Made by a program: the position numbers and the translations under genes. Source: Bacillota bacterium (GTDB lineage Bacteria; Bacillota; Clostridia; Tissierellales; Gottschalkiaceae). Taken from it: 64,000 nt of DNA. The stretch is from contig JAEZUY010000002.1 of the NCBI GenBank assembly GCA_023420895.1, positions 1 to 64,000 on the forward strand, read 5' to 3'. How positions within the stretch are numbered: the stretch's first letter is position 1; each line of letters opens with the position of its first letter. The notes beneath the pieces are model-generated. The model had not been told where the DNA came from. It searched no databases and saw nothing but the letters and a program-made list of their open reading frames with translations. Of the stretch, positions 1 to 8,775 are shown piece by piece.

Positions 1-498
1 ATTATTACTAATATTGTTATAGTTACCTTCCGATTTTCGAAAATCTTGACTTTCGATATTCGAATCTCTTGAATTTCGATTATCGAACTTCTGGAATTTT
101 GTTTTTCGAACTTCTTGATTTTTTAATTCCATATTAGTAAATATGCTCATAAAGTCTTTAACATAGATTCTATTAGGCTTTCCAAGTCCTTGTCTTTTCT
201 TTTCAATCAGTCCTATTCCTGATTTAATATCAAGCTCAGCTATTAATTTATTTGCTTTTTCACTTGCACAATTAAATTGATCTTTTATACTTTCTATTGT
301 GTAGTAAATAAAGACTTTTCCATCTTCATCTATCCAGCAATTTTTATATGAAAGACCCATTCGATTAAGCATATATGAATACAAAACTTTAGCTTCAATA
401 GAAATGCTCTCAAAAATCTCATCTTCCATTAATACTATAGGTAACCTAATGAAGTTGTACATCTCAGATTGCCTATTATAAAAATAATCAAAATTCAT
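1..498 (-). CDS. repA: RepA-type replication initiator protein, N-terminal part (runs off left edge)
   Basis: Read on the minus strand, an ATG at 498-496 preceded by AAGGAGG opens a frame of 166 codons that is still open at base 1, so the C-terminal part lies outside. The protein starts MNFDYFYNRQSEMYNF and continues with EAKVLYSYMLNRMGLS, CASEKANKLIAELD and IEKKRQGLGKPNRIYVK. I recognise this as the winged-helix DNA-binding domain of the replication initiator A (RepA_N) family, found on plasmids and integrative conjugative elements of Firmicutes. It would bind the replication origin and start replication of the excised element. After about residue 128 a low-complexity stretch is encoded by 23-nt repeats (see 28-119). 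Its codon choice (CGA, CAA, TTA) differs from the AGA/ATA-rich genes to its right, consistent with transfer. An intrinsic hairpin lies between it and the upstream methyltransferase gene. Confidence 0.8.
   Translation of the reverse strand, partial: MNFDYFYNRQSEMYNFIRLPIVLMEDEIFESISIEAKVLYSYMLNRMGLSYKNCWIDEDGKVFIYYTIESIKDQFNCASEKANKLIAELDIKSGIGLIEKKRQGLGKPNRIYVKDFMSIFTNMELKNQEVRKTKFQKFDNRNSRDSNIESQDFRKSEGNYNNISNN
28..119. repeat. Four 23-nt iteron-like repeats inside repA
   Basis: Four consecutive 23-nt units lie at 28-50, 51-73, 74-96 and 97-119. On the minus strand each carries a core like TTCGATAATCGAA; the cores of the units at 51-73 and 74-96 are perfect TTCGA-N3-TCGAA inverted repeats and the two outer ones are degenerate. 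Because 23 is not a multiple of three, the units are read in different frames and the encoded peptide does not repeat, so selection appears to act on the DNA. Origins of RepA_N replicons are known to lie as iterons within the rep gene, which makes this a candidate origin; that role is inference. Confidence 0.6.
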
Positions 499-520
499 TC
501 CTGCCTCCTTTCTTTGAAAT

Positions 521-552
521 AAAAAAAGAGCAGCCTTATTTAAGCTACTCTT
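521..552 (-). terminator. Intrinsic terminator/attenuator upstream of repA
   Basis: On the minus strand AAGAGTAGC (552-544) pairs with GCTGCTCTT (534-526, one G-U pair) across a 9-nt loop and is followed by a run of T. It sits 22-54 nt before the repA start, so it either ends transcription coming from rlmD or attenuates repA. Confidence 0.75.
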
Positions 553-728
553 GTAGAAAGTATAAAATGGGTTTTATCTTATTATATTTTTCTTTGTGTC
601 TCCTCATACCAGTTGCAAAACTACTCTTACGTCCATGTAGTTTTTTTGGGTCTTTTTGACGTATCCTTCTTCATCTTTATCGAAGACAAAACGCTTATAA
701 AACTGCTTAAAATGCAGGATTTCTATAT
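553..728. other. Junction between rlmD 3' end and the RepA-bearing element
   Basis: No convincing gene is seen here. A short minus-strand frame over 604-792 overlaps the end of rlmD and has no ribosome binding site, so it is not called. The rlmD reading frame ends just to the right, shortly after its conserved HVET motif. The position is compatible with an attachment site of an element integrated into the 3' end of rlmD, but no direct repeat can be checked because the other end is outside the window. Confidence 0.35.
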
Positions 729-2090
729 TTACATCTTTTGTATCAACGCTATAGTCTCCACATGCGGAGTCATAGGGAACATGTCTACGCACTGAACTTT
801 TTTAATATCGTATCCTCTTGCTTTAAATACAGGAAGATCTCTTTCAAGAGATGAAGGCTTGCATGACACGTATACGAATTTTTCTGGCGAAAAATCGATT
901 ATATCGTGTATAGCTTTCGGATGTATTCCGTCTCTAGGAGGATCCAGGATTATTATATCCGGCTTGTCTTTGAGCTCTTTTACTTTAATCATCACATCCC
1001 CTGCTATGAATTCGCAGTTGCTGAGACCGTTCAGCTTTGCATTTTCTTTTGCGGCTTCAACAGCTTCTTCAACTATTTCTATTCCATAGACTTTTTCTGC
1101 TACAGGAGAAGTTATCTGAGCTATAGTTCCAGTTCCGCAGTAAAGGTCGAATACAGTTTTTCTGTCAGTGTCTCCCATAAATTCTCTTACTTTTGAATAC
1201 AGCACTTCAGCGCCTTTCGTATTCGTCTGGAAGAATGAGAATGCCGATATTTTAAAATTAAGTCCTAAAAGCTCTTCCGTTATGAAATCTTCTCCATACA
1301 GAATTTCAGTTCTGTCGCTCTGAACTACGTCTGCAAGCGAGTCGTTTACAGTGAGAAGTATTCCTTTCAGTTCAGCATCCAGTTCAAGGTTTCTGAGTCT
1401 TTCAGTGAAATCTGAAAGTTCAAGCTCTTCCTGAGAGCTGACCACCAAATTTACGAGAATTTCTTTTCCGTTTATGGCTTTTCTCACTACGAAATGTCTT
1501 AAAACTCCTTCATGTTTCATTTTATTGTAAAATGGAGTTCCTTTTTCTCTGAAATATTCAAGAGTTTCCATTAGAAGTTTTGAAAAGTCGGAATCCACTA
1601 TATTGCAGTTTTCAGTTATAACTGTTTCGAAGAACTTTCCTTTCTGATGGAGTCCTAAAGCTAAAGGACCGTCTTTTCCGGTGTCTCCGAAAGAATATTC
1701 CATTTTATTTCTGTATTCAGATATATCTGGACTTGGAACGATATCCAGATATTCGTAATCACCTATATCAGCTCTGTCGATTATTTCCTTTACCTGTCTT
1801 TCTTTAAGTTCAAGCTGCTTTTCATAGGGAAGATTCTGGTATGCACAGCCTCCGCATACTCCAAAATGAGGGCATGGAGGCTCTATTTCATAAGGCGCTT
1901 TTTCAACAACCTCCATCAGTCTTGCTTCTATTCTGTCCTGTCTCTTTTTTCCTGTAAGAGCTTTTACTGTCTGTCCTTCTAAAGCTCCTTTTATAACAAC
2001 TTTTTTATCTTCATAAGTTCCGATTCCTTTATTCGGGAATTCAGTTCTATCTATTTTAACCTCAATAAGTTTCTTTCTTCTTCTAGCCAT
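729..2090 (-). CDS. rlmD: 23S rRNA (uracil-C5)-methyltransferase, RlmD/RumA family
   Basis: The 453-residue protein methylates C5 of a uridine in 23S rRNA using S-adenosylmethionine. An N-terminal TRAM-like region (about residues 7-65) is followed by the iron-sulfur cysteines C73, C79 and C82 (CPHFGVCGGC) and a later one in TENCNIVD. The methyltransferase domain shows VFDLYCGTGTIAQ, the LDPPRDGIHP motif and the nucleophile in VSCKPSSLERDL, ending DMFPMTPHVETIALIQKM. I chose the ATG at 2090, preceded by AAAGGGTGA, over an upstream in-frame ATG at 2153 without a binding site. Length is normal for the family. The gene ends very close to the element carrying repA; 3' ends of such genes are known insertion sites for conjugative elements. 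Confidence 0.9.
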   Translation of the reverse strand: MARRRKKLIEVKIDRTEFPNKGIGTYEDKKVVIKGALEGQTVKALTGKKRQDRIEARLMEVVEKAPYEIEPPCPHFGVCGGCAYQNLPYEKQLELKERQVKEIIDRADIGDYEYLDIVPSPDISEYRNKMEYSFGDTGKDGPLALGLHQKGKFFETVITENCNIVDSDFSKLLMETLEYFREKGTPFYNKMKHEGVLRHFVVRKAINGKEILVNLVVSSQEELELSDFTERLRNLELDAELKGILLTVNDSLADVVQSDRTEILYGEDFITEELLGLNFKISAFSFFQTNTKGAEVLYSKVREFMGDTDRKTVFDLYCGTGTIAQITSPVAEKVYGIEIVEEAVEAAKENAKLNGLSNCEFIAGDVMIKVKELKDKPDIIILDPPRDGIHPKAIHDIIDFSPEKFVYVSCKPSSLERDLPVFKARGYDIKKVQCVDMFPMTPHVETIALIQKM

Positions 2091-2198
2091 TAAATCACCC
2101 TTTTCAGTGTCTTTTTTCTTATTTCTACTAAATTCTATATTAAGAGAAGACAATTTTCAATATGAATTCAGCTATAAATATGTAAGATATAGGGAATA

Positions 2199-2206
2199 TG
2201 GGTATA
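2199..2206 (+). promoter_or_regulatory. TGGGTATA element upstream of the Ca2+ ATPase gene
   Basis: The sequence TGGGTATA lies 30 nt before the TTG start. The same short element recurs before several genes here (8753, 11103, 13871, 23779, and on the minus strand near 13757 and 61480). It matches the GGGTAT -10 box of sigma-B-type promoters, but the -35 match at this site is poor. Confidence 0.3.
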
Positions 2207-2235
2207 AATGAGATATGAGTAAAGGAGGTAATGTT

Positions 2236-4929
2236 TTGACAGAAGATTTTAAAAACAGAAAATTCTATGCTGAAGAAGCTTCCAAAGCCGCTGAAGATTT
2301 AGGAACGGCTCTTGAAGACGGTCTGTCGGATTCAGAGGCTAAAAGCCGTAAAGAGAAATACGGAGAGAACAGGCTTGAAGAAAAAGGAAGCAGGACGATA
2401 TTTCAGATGCTTGTCGATCAGTTCAAGGATTTTCTAATCATAATACTTATAATAGCCAGTATTATATCTATCGCTGTCGGAGAACTGACGGACGGTATTG
2501 TGATACTTCTCATAGTCATCCTCAATGCGGTTCTCGGAGTTTTTCAGGAGAACAAGGCCAGCAATGCTTTAAAGGCGCTTCAGGATATGGCTTCTCCGAA
2601 GGCTAAGGTAGTAAGAGACGGAGAGACTAAAGTAATAGATTCTCTGGATGTAGTCATAGGAGATATAGTTCTTCTTGAAGCAGGAGACTATATTCCGGCA
2701 GATTTAAGACTTATAGATTCTGCAAATCTGAAAGTCGATGAATCGGCTCTTACAGGAGAGTCTGTTGCAGTGGAAAAATTCGCTGATGAAGTTATTCCGG
2801 AAGACGCTCCTATAGGAGACAGAATAAATTCTGCCTATATGAGCACTATAGTGACCTACGGAAGAGCGTCAGGTATAGTTACGGCTACTGGAATGGACAC
2901 TGAAATAGGAAAAATTGCTGATATGCTGAACGAGTCGGAAGACGATGAGACGCCGCTTCAGAAAAAACTGGCTCAGTTCGGTAAACTGCTCGGGATAATA
3001 TGTATTGCAGTATGTGTAATCATATTCGGAATAGGTGTAGCAAGAGGACAGGATATGCTTGAAGTGTTCCTGATTGCAGTCAGTCTTGCAGTTGCGGCGA
3101 TTCCTGAAGGGCTTCCTGCAGTTGTGACAGTAGTTCTCGCTATGGGAATGCAGAGAATGGTTAAGAGAAATGCAATAGTTAAAAGACTTGCGGCAGTTGA
3201 GACTTTAGGAAGCACGACTGTAATATGTACAGACAAGACCGGAACTCTCACTCAGAACAAGATGACTGTTACTGAGATATTTGACGGAAAAGAGGACTGG
3301 GATGTTACAGGGACCGGATACAGTTTTGAAGGGGAAATAAAAAGCGAAGGCAGAAATATAGAAGATATAGATATGCTCTTAAATGCTATGGTTCTGTGCA
3401 ACGACGCTGAAATATCAGACGATGACGTAATTGGGGATCCTACCGAAGGAGCTCTGATAGTTGCAGGAGCTAAAGCCGGGAAGATGAGAGAAGATATGAA
3501 TGAAAAATATCCGAGAATAAATGAGATTCCTTTCGATTCGGACAGAAAGCTGATGTCGACACTTAATGAAATGGACGGGGAAGACGTTTTATTCACTAAG
3601 GGAGCGCCCGATGTGGTGTTTTCAAGATGCGACAGAATTCTGAAAGACGGTGAAGTTCAGCCGGTGACGGAAGAAGACAGAGAGAGAATCAGAGAGAAGA
3701 ATAAAAATTATGCAGAGTCGGCACTGAGAGTTCTAGGATATGCATATAAGGAAACTGAAAATAAAAAAGATATATCAGATGAAGAGAACAGTCTCATATT
3801 CCTAGGACTTACAGGGATGATAGATCCTCCTAGAGAAGAGGCTAAAAAAGCTATAAGTCTCTGCAAAGAAGCTGGAATAAGAGTAGTTATGATAACAGGG
3901 GACCATATAACTACAGCTTCTGCAATAGGAGAGCAGATAGGAATTCTGGATGAGAATTCCAGAGCTTTAGAAGGCGCCGCAATAAATGACATGAGTGAAT
4001 CTGAACTCAGTGAGACTGTGAAGAATACAAATGTGTTTGCAAGAGTTTCACCTGAGCATAAAGTCAAGATTGTGGACAGCATAAGAGGAAATAATGAAGT
4101 TGTCGCTATGACTGGCGACGGAGTAAATGATGCGCCGTCTCTTAAGAGAGCAGATATAGGTGTAGCGATGGGTATAACAGGAACAGATGTTTCGAAGGAA
4201 GCTGCAAACATGATACTCACAGACGACAACTTTGCGAGTATTGTCGATGCTGTTGAAGAGGGAAGAATAATTTACAGCAATATAAGAAAATTTGTAGGAT
4301 TCCTGCTTTCATGCAATATTGGAGAGATTTTAATAATCTTCCTTTCAATGCTAGCAGGCTGGGGAGCGCCTCTAGTTGCTATTCAGCTTTTATGGGTAAA
4401 CCTCATAACAGATTCGCTTCCGGCGTTTGCGCTCGGACTTGAGCCTAAGAATGAAAACGTCATGGACAGAAATCCTAGACATCCGGATGAACCGCTCGTA
4501 GACAGGCATATGAAGCTTGCAATAGGATTCCAGTCAGTGGGACTTGCAATAGGAACTCTGGCATCGTTCAGACTGGGACATATTTTCATAGAAGCGGGAC
4601 AGGATCCGGAACTTCTTCCTAAGACTTTCTGTTTTGTTACTCTAATATGCGGAGAAATGCTGAGAGCTTATTCAGCGAGATCTGAGACTAAGCCTATACA
4701 CAGCATGAAGATTTTCTCTAACAAGCTTCTTAATATTGCAGTGATAGTTGCAATAGGGCTTCTGCTTGCAGTTATGTATATTCCTGGACTTCAGGATATA
4801 TTCCATACAGTTGCATTAAGTCCTAAACAGCTTGGAATTGCAGTAGGCTTCTCGATAATACCTATAATTGCAGGGGAACTTGCTAAGATATGGAAAAAAG
4901 ATGAGATAAAAGCTGCAAGAAAAGGATAA
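2236..4929 (+). CDS. Cation-transporting P-type ATPase, Ca2+ (PMCA/SERCA-like) type
   Basis: An 897-residue P2-type ATPase that most likely exports Ca2+ from the cytoplasm at the cost of ATP. Visible landmarks are an N-terminal cation ATPase domain, the actuator motif TGES near residue 172, the membrane calcium site AAIPEGLPAV near residue 288, the phosphorylation motif CTDKTGTLTQNKMT near 330, KGAPD in the nucleotide domain, TGDGVNDAPSLKRADIG in the hinge, and a full C-terminal membrane block with QLLWVNLITDSLPA. The TTG at 2236 is chosen because AAAGGAGG (2221-2228) lies seven bases before it; the ATG at 2215 lies upstream of that site. The gene stands alone between rlmD (divergent) and a strong terminator. 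Calcium specificity follows from the PEGLP and NLITDSLPA membrane motifs typical of PacL-like pumps. Confidence 0.92.
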   Translation: MTEDFKNRKFYAEEASKAAEDLGTALEDGLSDSEAKSRKEKYGENRLEEKGSRTIFQMLVDQFKDFLIIILIIASIISIAVGELTDGIVILLIVILNAVLGVFQENKASNALKALQDMASPKAKVVRDGETKVIDSLDVVIGDIVLLEAGDYIPADLRLIDSANLKVDESALTGESVAVEKFADEVIPEDAPIGDRINSAYMSTIVTYGRASGIVTATGMDTEIGKIADMLNESEDDETPLQKKLAQFGKLLGIICIAVCVIIFGIGVARGQDMLEVFLIAVSLAVAAIPEGLPAVVTVVLAMGMQRMVKRNAIVKRLAAVETLGSTTVICTDKTGTLTQNKMTVTEIFDGKEDWDVTGTGYSFEGEIKSEGRNIEDIDMLLNAMVLCNDAEISDDDVIGDPTEGALIVAGAKAGKMREDMNEKYPRINEIPFDSDRKLMSTLNEMDGEDVLFTKGAPDVVFSRCDRILKDGEVQPVTEEDRERIREKNKNYAESALRVLGYAYKETENKKDISDEENSLIFLGLTGMIDPPREEAKKAISLCKEAGIRVVMITGDHITTASAIGEQIGILDENSRALEGAAINDMSESELSETVKNTNVFARVSPEHKVKIVDSIRGNNEVVAMTGDGVNDAPSLKRADIGVAMGITGTDVSKEAANMILTDDNFASIVDAVEEGRIIYSNIRKFVGFLLSCNIGEILIIFLSMLAGWGAPLVAIQLLWVNLITDSLPAFALGLEPKNENVMDRNPRHPDEPLVDRHMKLAIGFQSVGLAIGTLASFRLGHIFIEAGQDPELLPKTFCFVTLICGEMLRAYSARSETKPIHSMKIFSNKLLNIAVIVAIGLLLAVMYIPGLQDIFHTVALSPKQLGIAVGFSIIPIIAGELAKIWKKDEIKAARKG

Positions 4930-4940
4930 TTTAAATAAAT

Positions 4941-4998
4941 GAAAAAGACGCTGAGAGGAGGCACTGTACTGTGTACTGACCTTTTTCAGCGTCTTTTT
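4941..4998 (+). terminator. Intrinsic terminator after the Ca2+ ATPase gene
   Basis: AAAAAGACGCTGA pairs with TCAGCGTCTTTTT across a long loop that itself holds the small inverted repeat GTACTGTGTAC. The symmetric A and T tails could also end the converging YcxB-like gene. Confidence 0.85.
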
Positions 4999-5034
4999 AT
5001 ATACTGATTTTTATTTCTGAAAACATAACCGAAT

Positions 5035-5562
5035 CTATTTTGCTGCCTTGCTGCTGATTCTGTTCTTGAGAGCTTCCTCTTCATCTTTAGAAAGAAAAGC
5101 ATTCTTCTTCACAATATATGCTGTTGCCGGATTTATGAAAATATATATTCTCTCATCATCTTCTTCAAGTTTCAGAATCTGATTCCATTCGATGAAGATT
5201 TTGCCGACTTCATTGCTTATTTCAATGCCAGTTTCTTTCTCTTCTATTGAATAGTCTCCAGTCAGATTTCCGCCGTTTTTTTCGCTGTTTTCAATCACTT
5301 TTGCAACATTCTTTTTAACAGCCCATTTTGAAAGTTTCGGATATATTATTATCCATGCTATAGCCGCAATCACGAATATCGGCAGAGTCTGAGAGTAAGG
5401 AGTCTGCTTGTAAATGTGAAGCATTACAGGAATCAGCAGATAGATTATAGGAAAAATTATAGTCTGAATCAGTCTTTTTCTCTTCATCTGCGGATTTACA
5501 GCATAGAAGAAAAGATTGAAATCTATATAGTCCTGCTTAGTGAGTACGAAATCTCTTTTCAA
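5035..5562 (-). CDS. YcxB-like family membrane protein
   Basis: A 175-residue protein with two adjacent hydrophobic segments near the N terminus (TIIFPIIYLLIPVML and LPIFVIAAIAWIIIY) and a C-terminal soluble region of about 80 residues rich in beta structure (GDYSIEEKETGIEIS, KIFIEWNQILKLEED, IYIFINPATAYIVKKNAF, then DEEEALKNRI). This layout is the YcxB-like family; its function is not known. The TTG at 5562 is preferred because GGAGGA lies six bases upstream, whereas the ATG at 5592 has no clear binding site. It is transcribed on its own, converging on the Ca2+ ATPase gene. Confidence 0.7.
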   Translation of the reverse strand: MKRDFVLTKQDYIDFNLFFYAVNPQMKRKRLIQTIIFPIIYLLIPVMLHIYKQTPYSQTLPIFVIAAIAWIIIYPKLSKWAVKKNVAKVIENSEKNGGNLTGDYSIEEKETGIEISNEVGKIFIEWNQILKLEEDDERIYIFINPATAYIVKKNAFLSKDEEEALKNRISSKAAK

Positions 5563-5677
5563 GAAAATTCCTCCATTCTTTAAAATATTCATATGCCTAT
5601 TTTAACATATATAGAAAAAAATTCAGAAAATTTCTTCATTAAAACACGAACTTAATACAGATTTAAATAAAAATACT

Positions 5678-5706
5678 TTGTATTCATAATTAATCTATGA
5701 TAAAAT
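5678..5706 (+). promoter_or_regulatory. Sigma-A-type promoter for typA
   Basis: TTGTAT (5678-5683) and TAAAAT (5701-5706) with a 17-nt spacer lie about 45 nt before the typA ATG. Confidence 0.6.
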
Positions 5707-5750
5707 TAGAGAGTTGAGAAAAAATATTTTTCTGGAAAGTGGGAATATAA

Positions 5751-7571
5751 ATGACCAATATAAAAGATATAAGAAATATAGCTATAATAGCCCATGTCGA
5801 TCATGGTAAAACAACACTTGTAGACGCTTTGCTTAAACAGAGCGGAACGTTCAGAGAGAACCAGCAGGTGGAAGAAAGAGTTATGGACTCGAATGATATT
5901 GAGAAAGAGAGAGGTATAACTATACTCTCTAAAAATACAGCAATCACTTACAAAGATAAAAAGATAAATATAATAGATACTCCGGGACACGCGGATTTCG
6001 GAGGAGAGGTTGAACGTGTTCTTAAAATGGTGAGCGGGGTTGTACTCGTTGTAGATGCATTTGAAGGACCTATGCCTCAGACTAAATTCGTTCTTAAAAA
6101 GGCGCTTGAACTGGACCTTCCAGTAATAGTGTGCATAAATAAGATAGACAGACCGGAAGCGCAGCCGGAAGTTACTATAGACAGAGTTCTAGATCTTTTC
6201 ATAGATCTTGGAGCGAGTGACGAGCAGCTTGAATGCCCATTCGTTTATGCATCTGCAAAGAGCGGAACTGCATCGCTTGATATGGAAAAACAGGATGAAA
6301 ACATGGAAGCGCTGTTCGAAACTATAGTTGAATATATACCGTCTCCTGAAGGAGATGCGGATGAGCCGCTTCAGCTTCTTATCTCTACAATAGACTATAA
6401 CGACTATGTGGGAAGAATAGGAGTAGGAAAAATAGAAAGAGGAACTATAAAGCTTAATCAGGAAGCTGTTATAGTGAATCATGAAGATGAAAGCAAGAAG
6501 AAAAAAGTAAGAATAACAAAAATATATGAATTTGACGGACTTAACAGAGTTGAAACTCAGTCTTCGAGCGCCGGAAACATAATAGCAGTTTCAGGGGTTG
6601 AAGGAATAAATATAGGAGACACTATATGCGATGTGGATACGCCTGAAGCGCTTCCTTTCGTTAAAATATCAGAACCTACTATATCTATGAATTTCTCTGT
6701 AAACAACAGCCCTTTTGCAGGACAGGAAGGGAAATTCGTAACTTCAAGACAGCTTAGAGACAGACTTATGAAAGAGCTTCAGACAGATGTCGGTCTTAGA
6801 GTTGAAGACACTGAAACTACTGACTCTTTCAAAGTTTCGGGAAGAGGAGAGCTTCACCTTTCAATTCTTATAGAGAATATGAGAAGAGAAGGATATGAAT
6901 TCCAGGTTTCTAAACCGGAAGTTCTTATAAAAGAGATAGACGGAAGAAAACAGGAGCCTATGGAAATAGTGACTATAGATGTTCCTGAGGAATTTGTCGG
7001 AGCAGTAATAGAAAAACTCGGCAAGAGAAAAGGAGAGCTTGTGACTATGAATCCTTCGAACGGAGGATATACTAGACTTGAGCTTAGAATACCTGCCAGA
7101 GGCCTTATAGGATACAGATCAGAGTTTATGACTGATACTAAGGGTAACGGTATAATGAACTCTATATTCGACGGATATGAGGACTACAAAGGCGATATAA
7201 GCAGAAGACCGACAGGATCTCTAGTATCTTTCGAAACGGGAGAGGCTATAACTTACGGACTTCACGCCGCTCAGGAAAGAGGAACTCTATTTATAGGACC
7301 GGGAGAAAGAGTTTATGCGGGAATGGTAGTAGGACAGAATGCTAAACAGGGAGATATAGACGTTAACGTATGTAAAAAGAAACAGCTTACTAACACTAGA
7401 TCTTCAGGAGCAGACGATGCTCTGAAACTTACACCTCCTAGAAGACTCAGCCTTGAAGAGGCCCTTGAGTTCATAGAAGATGACGAGCTTGTAGAAATAA
7501 CACCTGAAAATCTGAGAATAAGAAAATCTATTCTGGACAAGAACTTAAGATATAAAGCTAATAAGAAATAA
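5751..7571 (+). CDS. typA: Ribosome-associated GTPase TypA/BipA
   Basis: The 606-residue translational GTPase acts on the ribosome in stress adaptation and subunit assembly. The N-terminal GTP-binding domain shows [10 protein letters not shown] (G1), ERGITI (G2), [12 protein letters not shown] (G3), NKIDRP (G4) and SAKSG (G5). It continues with the beta-barrel domain II, the EF-G-like domains III and V, and the BipA-specific C-terminal domain that includes [17 protein letters not shown]. Length equals the family norm. The ATG follows GAAAGTGGG. The gene is monocistronic, bounded by its own promoter and a strong terminator. Confidence 0.97.
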   Translation: MTNIKDIRNIAIIAHVDHGKTTLVDALLKQSGTFRENQQVEERVMDSNDIEKERGITILSKNTAITYKDKKINIIDTPGHADFGGEVERVLKMVSGVVLVVDAFEGPMPQTKFVLKKALELDLPVIVCINKIDRPEAQPEVTIDRVLDLFIDLGASDEQLECPFVYASAKSGTASLDMEKQDENMEALFETIVEYIPSPEGDADEPLQLLISTIDYNDYVGRIGVGKIERGTIKLNQEAVIVNHEDESKKKKVRITKIYEFDGLNRVETQSSSAGNIIAVSGVEGINIGDTICDVDTPEALPFVKISEPTISMNFSVNNSPFAGQEGKFVTSRQLRDRLMKELQTDVGLRVEDTETTDSFKVSGRGELHLSILIENMRREGYEFQVSKPEVLIKEIDGRKQEPMEIVTIDVPEEFVGAVIEKLGKRKGELVTMNPSNGGYTRLELRIPARGLIGYRSEFMTDTKGNGIMNSIFDGYEDYKGDISRRPTGSLVSFETGEAITYGLHAAQERGTLFIGPGERVYAGMVVGQNAKQGDIDVNVCKKKQLTNTRSSGADDALKLTPPRRLSLEEALEFIEDDELVEITPENLRIRKSILDKNLRYKANKK

Positions 7572-7572
7572 T

Positions 7573-7613
7573 AAAAAGGAGAGTTTCCGATTTGACCGGA
7601 AACTCTCCTTTTT
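7573..7613 (+). terminator. Intrinsic terminator after typA (probably bidirectional)
   Basis: A perfect 17-bp inverted repeat, arms 7573-7589 and 7597-7613, loop of 7 nt, with A and T tails on both sides. It can serve both typA and the converging formate/nitrite channel gene. Confidence 0.92.
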
Positions 7614-7655
7614 ATTTCACTTAATAATTTTTTATATGCTGTTTTAAAAATATTA

Positions 7656-8453
7656 TTATTTATCGTCGTCCCAGAACTGTCTTTCCTTAAATACATAAGA
7701 GAAGAAGTACAGTATTGCAACGAGAACTCCTCCGATTATATTGCCTATAGTTACAGGAATCATATTGTTGAATATGATATTTGAAATCGAAAGTTCAGCT
7801 CCTGCAGCAGCCGCTGCGCTGAAGAAGAACATATTGGCAATACAGTGCTCGAATCCTAAAAGTATGAAAACTGTAACCGGGAAGCTTGAAGCTACCATTT
7901 TTCCCATAGTGTCTTTTGCAGATGTACAGATCCACACACTTAGACAAACTAGAATATTACATCCTATGCCTCTGAAAAGCGCAGGAATAAATTCAAGATT
8001 TGCTTTCTGTTCAGCCGTGCTTCCTAAAGCTTCTGCAAGAGGCTGGCTGAATACTCCTGAGAGATCTGATATCCATACGACTAAAAGCGCTCCAAGGAAG
8101 TTAAGTATATATACAAAAAACCAGTTTCTGAGCAGTTTTTTGATTGTAATCTGCTTGTCCATGACGGCCATGAACATGAGCATGTTTCCGGTGAAAAGCT
8201 CTCCGCCGGCAATCACAACGAGTACGATGCCTATTGTGAAAGAAAGTGCGCCTATAAGCGACGCTATGTGCATTTCAGTGTCCGGAAAAGAAGTCTTTAT
8301 AACAGCGCTGGTAAGCGCTCCTATAGAAATAAAAATCCCTGCCAGTATTCCCAGCGGTATAAGTTTATAAATTTGAAGATTACTTTTTCTTACACCGGAC
8401 ATTATTGTGTCTGAAGCTATTTCAGACGGTACAAGAATAGTTCTCCTGAACAA
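7656..8453 (-). CDS. Formate/nitrite transporter (FocA/NirC, FNT family)
   Basis: A 265-residue pentameric membrane channel subunit for small monovalent anions such as formate, nitrite or hydrosulfide. Six membrane helices are visible, with the FNT signatures GGELFTGN near residue 90 and GFEHCIANMFFF near residue 205, whose His is the conserved central pore residue. A TTG at 8453 preceded by GAGGGGGA at six-base spacing is preferred over the ATG at 8474. The substrate cannot be fixed from the sequence; with Pta and other fermentation genes near by, formate is reasonable. The gene stands alone and converges on typA. Confidence 0.88.
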   Translation of the reverse strand: MFRRTILVPSEIASDTIMSGVRKSNLQIYKLIPLGILAGIFISIGALTSAVIKTSFPDTEMHIASLIGALSFTIGIVLVVIAGGELFTGNMLMFMAVMDKQITIKKLLRNWFFVYILNFLGALLVVWISDLSGVFSQPLAEALGSTAEQKANLEFIPALFRGIGCNILVCLSVWICTSAKDTMGKMVASSFPVTVFILLGFEHCIANMFFFSAAAAAGAELSISNIIFNNMIPVTIGNIIGGVLVAILYFFSYVFKERQFWDDDK

Positions 8454-8474
8454 AGAGATTCCCCCTCTCAACAT

Positions 8475-8775
8475 TAAAAGATTTCGTCATATAGAGTATA
8501 TAGTATACAAGCATTCTGTTCAATCTCTTATTAAAAAATTTTCAATTATTTGCCATATTTTCCGATTTTATCATATGCATTATTCTACAATAATATATGA
8601 ATACAATAATTTATAAGAAAATTAAATATATCTTAATATATTTAGGAAAAGCGCTTTATATCTTGACCAAATGGCGATATTTTGTTATATTTAATTTGTA
8701 ACACGTACATTAAAAGTAATTAAAAGATAAATGTTTGTATATATATAAAAACGGGTATAGGAGGCTGCATAAGCT
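8475..8775. promoter_or_regulatory. Divergent promoter region between the FNT channel and COG2509 genes
   Basis: This AT-rich stretch holds no gene. On the plus strand TTGACC (8663-8668), a 17-nt spacer and TATATT (8686-8691) form a good sigma-A promoter. Further down GTTTGT (8733-8738), 14 nt and GGGTAT (8753-8758) match a sigma-B-type promoter, but its start would fall at or after the ribosome binding site (AGGAGG, 8759-8764), so that reading is doubtful here. Confidence 0.55.

Noticed and set aside
604..792. A 62-codon minus-strand frame between repA and rlmD
   Set aside because: It overlaps the conserved end of rlmD, has no ribosome binding site and no recognisable sequence.
4151..4160. 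ATGGGTATAA inside the Ca2+ ATPase gene as a promoter element
   Set aside because: It encodes conserved Met-Gly-Ile of the hinge region; it shows that the motif also occurs by chance.
8733..8764. A sigma-B promoter as the sole promoter of the COG2509 gene
   Set aside because: The predicted start would lie at or beyond the ribosome binding site; the sigma-A promoter at 8663-8691 is a better choice.
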